Shown piece by piece: positions 5,468 through 10,896 of a DNA stretch of 10,896 nucleotides. How positions within the stretch are numbered: position 1 is the stretch's first letter; every line of letters begins with the position of its first letter. The translations under genes were made by a program, and so were the position numbers. The stretch comes from Firmicutes bacterium UBA3871 (GTDB taxonomy: Bacteria > Bacillota > Clostridia > Peptostreptococcales > Anaerovoracaceae). Below the pieces are notes generated by a model, which saw nothing but the letters and a program-made list of their open reading frames with translations, searched no databases and was not told where the DNA came from. Where the stretch lies: positions 1 through 10,896 of the forward strand of contig DGGP01000028.1 in the NCBI GenBank assembly GCA_002392265.1. Direction: 5' to 3'.

Positions 5468-6838
5468 ATGAAAGTAGCAATCATAGGCGCCGGCAAGCTT
5501 GGCACAAAGGTAATCGAGGCACTGCTTGGAGGCGACCATTCGGTAACAGTCGTTGACTGTGAACAAAGCGTAATAGACAAGCTCAGCTTTCACATGGATG
5601 TCATGACGATTCAGGGCGACGGCAGAGAGGTCAGAACTTTAAAGGAAATAGGCATCAGTGGCTTTGATTTCCTGCTCGCATCAACCGACAGCGATGAAAA
5701 GAATATTGTCATTGCATCATTTGCAAAGCAGCTGGGCTGCCGCCAGGTAATCGCAAGAGTCAGAGACCCTGAGCACCTGCGCCAGCTCGAGTTTATAAAG
5801 GATACCCTCGGCATCAACTACATCGTAAATCCCGACAATGTAATTACGAGCGAGATTTATAAATATCTGGTTGAAAAGTACACGCTCGGCAACGGTATTT
5901 TTACCAGCGGTAAGGCTTCACTTCTGGAGTTCAAGGTAGCTAAAATGCCAAAGCTGATCGGTCTTCCGATGACTCAGTTCAGGAGCGTACTGCCCGGAAT
6001 GCTGGCAACCGCAATTTCCAGAAACGGAAAGGTCATCGTTCCTCACGGTGATACCATCATCGAGGCAGGAGACAGCATATATGTAATAGGCGAAAGAGAA
6101 CCAATCCTGAAGCTCAGCGAAAAGGTGCATGTAAAGGGTAAATATACGGATCTTCAAAAGGTAATGATTATCGGTGGAGGAAAGACGGGCTTTTATCTGG
6201 CTCAGCGCCTCTCCGAGTTTGGCATATCCGTAAAAATTGTAGAGGAAAGCGAGGAACGCTGCCATTATCTGACCGAAAACCTTCAGAATGTAATGGTGCT
6301 TCACGGCGATGCGACAGATACGACATTCCTCGAGGACGAAAACCTCGACGAAATGGATGCCTTTGTAACCACAACGGGCTTTGACGAAGAAAACCTCCTG
6401 CTTGCACTGATTGCAAAGCAGCACGGCATAGAGGACGTTATAGCAAAGGTCAGCCGCGACAGCTACACAGCACTCACCTCGGCAATGGGCATAGACATTG
6501 CTCTGAACCCACTCGATATCAGTGTAAGCAACATTCTCCGCTTCATTCAGGGATCCAAACGCATCGTTTCAACCCACCTTATTCAGGGCCAGGCGGAGCT
6601 GATGGAAATCCGCGCTACCGACCGTATGGCAATAATGAATACTCCGCTAAAGGAATTGCACCTGCCAAACGATGTCTTAATCGTTGCAATCCACAGAGGC
6701 AAGGACTTGATAATTCCTTCGGGCGATACGGAAATACAGGAGGACGACAGAATTATCATCATGAGTCTTTTGACCGAGATTCCTGTACTTGAAAAACTGC
6801 TTAGAAACAAGAAAGGCTTTCATTTGTTTGGCAAATAA
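5468..6838 (+). CDS. trkA: Trk potassium uptake protein TrkA (two RCK units)
   Basis: TrkA is the cytosolic NAD(H)-binding ring subunit that gates TrkH channels. The 456-residue length fits the two-unit TrkA form rather than the one-unit KtrA form. Unit one has the Rossmann motif GAGKLG at 7-12 with the acidic D30 ending the second strand, followed by an RCK_C domain around 140-220. Unit two has GGGKTG at 236-241 with E259 in the equivalent position, followed by an RCK_C domain around 365-448. In Firmicutes some RCK_C domains bind cyclic di-AMP; whether these do cannot be decided by eye. The start is supported by AAAGGTG (5454-5460) 7 bases upstream. The gene heads a cluster with two trkH genes, the first starting 9 bases after its stop. 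Expression is likely controlled by the promoters and palindrome directly upstream. Confidence 0.95.
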   Translation: MKVAIIGAGKLGTKVIEALLGGDHSVTVVDCEQSVIDKLSFHMDVMTIQGDGREVRTLKEIGISGFDFLLASTDSDEKNIVIASFAKQLGCRQVIARVRDPEHLRQLEFIKDTLGINYIVNPDNVITSEIYKYLVEKYTLGNGIFTSGKASLLEFKVAKMPKLIGLPMTQFRSVLPGMLATAISRNGKVIVPHGDTIIEAGDSIYVIGEREPILKLSEKVHVKGKYTDLQKVMIIGGGKTGFYLAQRLSEFGISVKIVEESEERCHYLTENLQNVMVLHGDATDTTFLEDENLDEMDAFVTTTGFDEENLLLALIAKQHGIEDVIAKVSRDSYTALTSAMGIDIALNPLDISVSNILRFIQGSKRIVSTHLIQGQAELMEIRATDRMAIMNTPLKELHLPNDVLIVAIHRGKDLIIPSGDTEIQEDDRIIIMSLLTEIPVLEKLLRNKKGFHLFGK

Positions 6839-6847
6839 GAGGGGCTT

Positions 6848-8317
6848 ATGAATCTGAATTTCAGAGGGATTTCGCGGGTAATAGCCATTCTTTTCCATAT
6901 GCTGGGGGTAGCAATGCTGCCTTCCGCACTGGTGGGCTTTATATATTGCGAAACAAAAATGACAATTGTATTCATAGCACTCGGCGCTGCACTATTTTTG
7001 ATAGGCAAGCTGATGTGGCGCTTCATTGAGCCATCCATGGTCATGTTCAAGATCAGGGACGGCCTTCTTGTTGTGTTCTTTTGCTGGATTATTTGTGGTC
7101 TTGTGGGGGCGCTGCCCTATATCTTTTCAGATTGTGCGGGTAGCGTAGTAAATGCTGTGTTCGAATCCTATTCGGGCTTTACCACCACAGGTGCCACTAT
7201 TTTTTCTGATGTTGAAATCCTGCCGCATTCACTGCTCTTCTGGAGATCGTTTTCTCAGTGGCTGGGCGGCTTTGGCGTGGTGCTGATTCCTATTGCGGTG
7301 CTTCCGAGGCTTGGAATCGAAGGCTCCGTAATAGTCAGAGCCGAAATGTCGGGGACACTTGTAAACAGAGTGGCACCAAAGCTCAGCGATACGGCACGCA
7401 GAATGTTTTTTATTTTCTCATTCTGGACGCTGCTTGAGGCTGTTCTTTTGATGATTGGCGGACTCAGCCTTTTCGATGCGCTGACTCACTCGTTCACTAC
7501 GATGAGCACGGGCGGCTTTACAAACTATAATGACAATCTGGGGCATTTCGGCAGCACCTATGTTTACTGTGTCTTTTCATTTTTCATGCTGATTGCGGGA
7601 ATAGATGTGACCACGCAGGCAAAGCTGTTCGCGGGAAAGATTATGGAAGTCGTAAAGGATGCGGAGCTGAGATATTATCTTTTCTTTTTTGCCGCAGCGA
7701 CTGCTCTGATTGTGATATATCTGACCGCTTCGGGATACGAAGCCCCAACCTTCAGAGGCTTTGCAAAATCCGCATTCCACGTGCTTTCAACGCTTTCAAC
7801 GGCAGGCTTTTACGAAGCCGAGTTTGACTTCTGGCCGCTGTTTCCAAAGATGATTCTGCTGCTTCTGATGTTCATGGGCGGCTGCATATCCTCGACAAGC
7901 GGCGGCATAAAGGTTTTTCGTGTGATAGTATTTTTAAAGCTGATAAAGCGTGGTGTGCTGGTACGCCTGCATCCGAGCGCGGTAGTGGATATGAAGGTGG
8001 GCGGAAAGAAAATCAGCAGCAGTGTGGGCTCTGCGGTAACCGGCTTCATCTTTCTCTATGTGGCGCTTGTGGCGCTTGGCACGGCGCTCTTGACACTGAG
8101 CGGTGTGGATAATCCGACCTCCTTTGTCAGTGTGCTGGCTTGTATAGGAAATATCGGCCCTGCGCTTTCAATAGGCGGCAGCTCAATGCAGTACAGCATT
8201 TTCTCGGATCCTATAAAGCTGCTTCTGTGCCTCTACATGCTGGCGGGCAGACTCGAGCTTACTGCAGTTATAGTAATGTTTTCAAGGCACTTTTGGAATC
8301 CTGACCTGAGCAGATAA
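6848..8317 (+). CDS. trkH: Trk potassium uptake protein TrkH, copy 1 (canonical pore loops)
   Basis: TrkH is the membrane channel subunit that conducts potassium (sometimes sodium) through four covalently linked M1-P-M2 units. This 489-residue protein has the usual length and all four pore loops with their filter glycines: TTTGAT (G115), STGGFT (G223), STAGF (G320) and NIGPA (G437). The third unit has the GGC-x-x-STSGGIK segment (about 344-355) that forms the intramembrane gating loop, and the fourth has GRLEL with R468. The N-terminus has the extra helices found in TrkH. The start is 9 bases after trkA, with AGGGG (6840-6844) only 3 bases upstream, a tight but usable spacing; the N-terminus aligns with copy 2 from this Met. 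It is expected to work with the upstream TrkA. No own promoter is evident, so it should be co-transcribed with trkA. Confidence 0.93.
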   Translation: MNLNFRGISRVIAILFHMLGVAMLPSALVGFIYCETKMTIVFIALGAALFLIGKLMWRFIEPSMVMFKIRDGLLVVFFCWIICGLVGALPYIFSDCAGSVVNAVFESYSGFTTTGATIFSDVEILPHSLLFWRSFSQWLGGFGVVLIPIAVLPRLGIEGSVIVRAEMSGTLVNRVAPKLSDTARRMFFIFSFWTLLEAVLLMIGGLSLFDALTHSFTTMSTGGFTNYNDNLGHFGSTYVYCVFSFFMLIAGIDVTTQAKLFAGKIMEVVKDAELRYYLFFFAAATALIVIYLTASGYEAPTFRGFAKSAFHVLSTLSTAGFYEAEFDFWPLFPKMILLLLMFMGGCISSTSGGIKVFRVIVFLKLIKRGVLVRLHPSAVVDMKVGGKKISSSVGSAVTGFIFLYVALVALGTALLTLSGVDNPTSFVSVLACIGNIGPALSIGGSSMQYSIFSDPIKLLLCLYMLAGRLELTAVIVMFSRHFWNPDLSR

Positions 8318-8329
8318 TTGGTGTATAAT
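8301..8329 (+). promoter_or_regulatory. Candidate internal promoter for the second trkH
   Basis: A perfect TATAAT (8324-8329) lies 17 bases downstream of CTGACC (8301-8306, 4 of 6 matches to the -35 consensus). The -35 is inside the last codons of the first trkH and the -10 is in the 23-base gap between the two genes. Predicted transcription starts near 8336, about 5 bases before the ATG, so the transcript would be almost leaderless. Confidence 0.5.
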
Positions 8330-8340
8330 TATTAAAGAAT

Positions 8341-9807
8341 ATGAACTTCAGACTTGTTTCAAAAATTTCAAATATGACACTGCTGATTATCGCTGCAGCA
8401 ATGGTACCGGCATTTTTCACAGCGCTTTACTATCACGAGCGCGACATAGCCATAGGCCTTGCCGTGTCTTCAGCAGTTACGGCGGCAATAAGCGGTGCCT
8501 TTCTGATGGCAATAAAGCCGGCAAACACCACTCTGAAGCCGCGCGAGGGATACCTCGTAGTCAGCCTTTGCTGGGTGCTTTCATCGTGCTTCGGAGCGCT
8601 GCCATTCCTGATCGGCGGGTATACATCCTCTCCGATAGATGCATTTTTTGAGTCATGCGCATCCATAACAACGACAGGCGCAACAGTATCGGTTTTAGAG
8701 CTGATGCCGCGGGGACTTTTGATGTGGAAGGCGATGATGCACTGGCTCGGCGGAATGGGAATCCTGGTGTTTGCGATATCAATCCTGCCCGCAGTGGGCG
8801 TTTCGGGCAACAATCTGTTCAATGCGGAAAGCTCGAATATTCAGCAGACAAAGCTTTCGGGCAGAATGTCTGACTCGGCGAGGACTCTCTATACGATGTA
8901 TTTCGGGTTTACGATTTCTGAATTTCTATTGCTTTTCTTTAGCAAGATGACTACCTTTGATGCGATAATTACCACTCTCGGTTCGGTCAGCACCAGCGGA
9001 TTGTTCGCTCATTCAAGCGGCCTGATGTCGTACAACTCGATTTATATAGAGCTCGTTACCGCGTTCTTTACCATAGCGGTTTCGGTGAAGTTTTCTCTGT
9101 ATCAGTATTTGCTGCGCAGGGAATACGGCAAATTCTTCGATCCGGAGGTAAAGGCATTTCTAAAGATTTTGTTTATCGCCTTTGCCTTTGTAACGCTGGA
9201 TTTATACCTGCACGGCAGCTACGGCAGTATCTTTGAAACCATGCGTTATGCCCTGTTCCAGGTAATAGCGTTCGGAACGACCACAGGATACGGAATAGCA
9301 AACTATACACTCTGGCCGGCATTTTCGAGATTTATCCTCTTCCTGCTGTTTTTCGTGGGCGGCTGCGCTGCATCCACCAGCGGTTCAATAAAGGTGGTCA
9401 GAGTCTTTATCGCATTCAAGCTGGTTGTCAGGAACATTTATCAGAGGCTACATCCGAATGCGGTAGTGGCGGTAAAGGTCGGAAACAAGGCTATACCCGC
9501 AAAGACCGTGTCATCCGTAACATCATTTATATTTATGTTCTTTTTGGTGTTCTTTATAGGAACCTTGATTTTGTCGCTGCAAAACCTCGACCTGAAGACT
9601 ACAGTATCGTCAGCTATATCTATGCTCTCCGGAACGGGAATAGCATTCGGAAGCATAGGGGCTACAGGCAACTTCAGCGTATTCTGCGGACCGCTGCGTC
9701 TGGTGCTCTGTGCGCTTATGCTGCTTGGCAGACTGGAACTGTTTACAATAATCATGATATTTACTCCGTCATTCTGGAACCCGACTCGTTCACAAAACGT
9801 AGCCTGA
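8341..9807 (+). CDS. trkH: TrkH-family potassium uptake protein, copy 2 (diverged pore loops)
   Basis: This 488-residue paralogue aligns with copy 1 along its whole length, including the N-terminus, the GGC-x-x-STSGSIK segment (340-351) and the GRLEL Arg (R464). The four filter glycines are retained: G113 in TTTGAT, G220 in STSGLF, G316 in TTTGY and G433 in GTGIA. Several neighbouring residues differ from copy 1: STGGFT becomes STSGLF in loop 2, STAGF becomes TTTGY in loop 3, and NIGPA becomes GTGIA in loop 4. Ion preference or affinity may therefore differ (inference). The start has only a weak purine stretch (AAAGA, 8335-8339 region) immediately before the ATG and no good Shine-Dalgarno sequence. 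It lies 23 bases after copy 1 and may use both read-through from trkA and its own promoter at 8301-8329. The gene is followed by a strong terminator. No second trkA is present here, so both TrkH proteins may share one TrkA. Confidence 0.93.
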   Translation: MNFRLVSKISNMTLLIIAAAMVPAFFTALYYHERDIAIGLAVSSAVTAAISGAFLMAIKPANTTLKPREGYLVVSLCWVLSSCFGALPFLIGGYTSSPIDAFFESCASITTTGATVSVLELMPRGLLMWKAMMHWLGGMGILVFAISILPAVGVSGNNLFNAESSNIQQTKLSGRMSDSARTLYTMYFGFTISEFLLLFFSKMTTFDAIITTLGSVSTSGLFAHSSGLMSYNSIYIELVTAFFTIAVSVKFSLYQYLLRREYGKFFDPEVKAFLKILFIAFAFVTLDLYLHGSYGSIFETMRYALFQVIAFGTTTGYGIANYTLWPAFSRFILFLLFFVGGCAASTSGSIKVVRVFIAFKLVVRNIYQRLHPNAVVAVKVGNKAIPAKTVSSVTSFIFMFFLVFFIGTLILSLQNLDLKTTVSSAISMLSGTGIAFGSIGATGNFSVFCGPLRLVLCALMLLGRLELFTIIMIFTPSFWNPTRSQNVA

Positions 9808-9832
9808 TTTCGATTTGCAAGAGAGCAAGTAT

Positions 9833-9862
9833 AAATCGCCTGACTTCAGGCGATTTTTTTTT
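9833..9862 (+). terminator. Intrinsic terminator of the trk cluster
   Basis: Arms AAATCGCCTG (9833-9842) and CAGGCGATTT (9847-9856) are perfectly complementary around the loop ACTT, and the descending arm runs into nine consecutive T residues (9854-9862). It lies 25 bases after the second trkH stop. On the opposite strand the trailing T run is only three bases, so it should act mainly in the plus direction. Confidence 0.92.
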
Positions 9863-9890
9863 GTGCTTTCAGACCTGTCCCCTTTTAGGA

Positions 9891-9919
9891 TTGAAATGGA
9901 AAAATATGGTATGTATAAT
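9891..9919 (+). promoter_or_regulatory. Sigma-A promoter for yraN-yifB
   Basis: TTGAAA (9891-9896, 5 of 6) and TATAAT (9914-9919, 6 of 6) are separated by the ideal 17 bases. Transcription would start near 9926, leaving about 47 bases before the yraN ATG. It lies directly after the trk terminator, which makes this a clean transcription-unit boundary. Confidence 0.8.
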
Positions 9920-9958
9920 AAAAAGTGGAATAGTCATATTCAGTTCGGGTTTTAGATG

Positions 9959-9965
9959 AAAGGAG
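9959..9965 (+). promoter_or_regulatory. Ribosome binding site AAAGGAG for yraN
   Basis: AAAGGAG ends 7 bases before the ATG at 9973. It supports that start over the internal Met13 (10009), even though most of the first 15 residues lie outside the conserved family core. Confidence 0.8.
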
Positions 9966-9972
9966 AGAGATT

Positions 9973-10392
9973 ATGAATCACAAAGAAAAAACATCATGTG
10001 GGGATACCATGCACAACAAGACCTTTGGAAGCATCGGGGAAGAAAAGGCGTGCGAATATCTTTCGCAGCTGGGTTACGAGATAATCGACCGCAATTTTGA
10101 GACTTCATGCGGAGAACTGGACATCGTGGCTCTTGACGGAGAGATGCTGGTTTTTGCAGAGGTGAAAACTAGGAAAAACAAAAGATACGGACGTGCTGCT
10201 CTTTCGGTTACAAAAAATAAACTGAGACACATTGCACTTTCCGCCGGAATCTACATAAAGGCAAAGCCCGAGCATAAACGGCGCTGCTGCCGCATAGATG
10301 TTTTGGAGGTTTATCCCGGCAGCGACTTTTTCAAAGGGGATAAAACCGAGATTGTCCACTTAAAAAATGTATATATGGAAGGGGTGGCATAA
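9973..10392 (+). CDS. yraN: YraN family protein (UPF0102, nuclease-like fold)
   Basis: The protein has 139 residues, slightly longer than most YraN proteins because of about 15 residues before the conserved GSIGEEKACEYL helix. The family core is complete: GELD (47-50, with E48 and D50), the FAEVKTR strand (E63, K65) and the late acidic D109 in RIDV. Together these form the PD-(D/E)xK-type nuclease signature. The fold is related to Holliday junction resolvases and restriction enzymes, but the cellular function of YraN is not firmly established. A helical region around 75-100 contains the VTKNKLRHI stretch typical of the family. The gene is first in its transcription unit, with a near-consensus promoter and strong ribosome binding site. 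Its stop overlaps the start of yifB by one base (TAATG), matching the common yraN-yifB pairing near dprA in Firmicutes. Confidence 0.92.
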   Translation: MNHKEKTSCGDTMHNKTFGSIGEEKACEYLSQLGYEIIDRNFETSCGELDIVALDGEMLVFAEVKTRKNKRYGRAALSVTKNKLRHIALSAGIYIKAKPEHKRRCCRIDVLEVYPGSDFFKGDKTEIVHLKNVYMEGVA

Positions 10393-10896
10393 TGTTATCA
10401 AAAATCGTAACTGCAGGGCTGATTGGAATTGATGCCTACCCTGTTTATGTGGAGACAGATGTGACAAACGGCCTGCCGGCAATTACAGTTGTGGGACTGC
10501 CTTCAACCACAGTCAGGGAGGCAAAGGAAAGAATAAAGGCGGCAATTACAAATTCAATGTTAGAGTTTCCCGATGGCCGCATTACAATCAATCTTTCGCC
10601 GGCGGGAACCAGAAAAGAGGGAAGCTACTTTGACCTTCCGATGGCAATCGGAGTGCTTGCAACAGACGGAAGCAACCTGCTTGATGGCAATATGCTGAGT
10701 GAATACGGCATAATGGGAGAGCTGGCACTCGACGGCAGTGTCAAACATATCGACGGTGCGCTGCCGCTGGTTATCGGACTGCGAAACAACGGCTTCAGAA
10801 AGCTGATGCTGCCGAGGGAGAACCTTGCGGAGGTGGGACATGTAAGCGGGGTCAGCTTCTACCCTGTGGATTCGCTTACTCAGGCAGTGCTGCACT
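10392..10896 (+). CDS. yifB: YifB/ComM family Mg-chelatase-like AAA ATPase, N-terminal part
   Basis: The first 168 codons of a gene that runs off the right edge encode the N-terminal domain of YifB/ComM. Recognisable segments are NGLPAITVVGLP (about 26-37), REAKERIKAAITNS (42-55), FPDGRITINLSPA (58-70), the RKEGSYFDLPMAIGVLA block (73-89) and GELALDGSVKHIDGALP (108-124). The Walker A and AAA core lie beyond the window. ComM in naturally transformable bacteria is a hexameric helicase that promotes branch migration during DNA integration; in Firmicutes the YifB role is less studied. The start is supported by AAGGGG (10379-10384) 7 bases upstream and by the TAATG overlap with yraN, which implies translational coupling. 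In related genomes dprA often follows, so a dprA gene just outside the window would be expected (inference). Confidence 0.93.
   Translation, partial: MLSKIVTAGLIGIDAYPVYVETDVTNGLPAITVVGLPSTTVREAKERIKAAITNSMLEFPDGRITINLSPAGTRKEGSYFDLPMAIGVLATDGSNLLDGNMLSEYGIMGELALDGSVKHIDGALPLVIGLRNNGFRKLMLPRENLAEVGHVSGVSFYPVDSLTQAVLH

Noticed and set aside
10560..10895. Minus-strand open frame at the right edge
   Set aside because: The plus strand there encodes a clear YifB/ComM N-terminal domain with a good start; the minus frame is its shadow.

Overview
The window reads as a chromosomal stretch of a Clostridia-type Firmicute. The reasons are strong AGGAGG-type ribosome binding sites, consensus-like sigma-A promoters, the standard genetic code, a yraN-yifB gene pair, and a two-component/HD-GYP signalling style typical of anaerobic Clostridia. 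Base composition is moderate. The first 360 bases are GC-richer (about 61 percent by hand count) than most of the rest. Family or genus cannot be assigned with confidence. No mobile element, CRISPR array, rRNA or tRNA was seen.

Region 1 (1-3763, plus strand) is a signalling operon. It holds the 3' end of a hybrid histidine kinase (receiver end, HPt domain, helical tail), then a response regulator with a degenerate and an intact receiver. The third gene is a membrane HD-GYP protein with an ECF-S-like N-terminal membrane domain and an extracytoplasmic Cache-like sensor. The genes are 1 and 9 bases apart. The apparent logic is kinase to HPt to stand-alone receiver, alongside a membrane-sensing HD-GYP output protein, but the HD-GYP domain has lost several expected residues.

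Region 2 (3744-5188, minus strand) is a two-gene operon encoding a glyoxalase-II-like metallo-beta-lactamase-fold hydrolase followed by a Cof-type HAD phosphatase. It converges on region 1 with a 20-base overlap of the coding ends.

Region 3 (5189-9862) begins with a divergent AT-rich control region that has a minus-strand promoter, two candidate plus-strand promoters and a perfect 19-base odd palindrome on the proximal -10. It controls a potassium-uptake cluster: trkA (two RCK units) and two tandem, diverged trkH paralogues, closed by a strong intrinsic terminator. The second trkH appears to have its own promoter placed so close to the ATG that its transcript would be almost leaderless.

Region 4 (9863-10896) starts with a near-consensus promoter, then yraN (UPF0102 nuclease-fold protein) and the start of yifB/comM, translationally coupled through TAATG. 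The window ends inside yifB.

Most of the window is ordinary core genome. The points most worth following are the trkA control region, the paired TrkH subunits with different pore-loop residues, and the degenerate domains in the signalling operon. I see no convincing evidence of an entirely new system.
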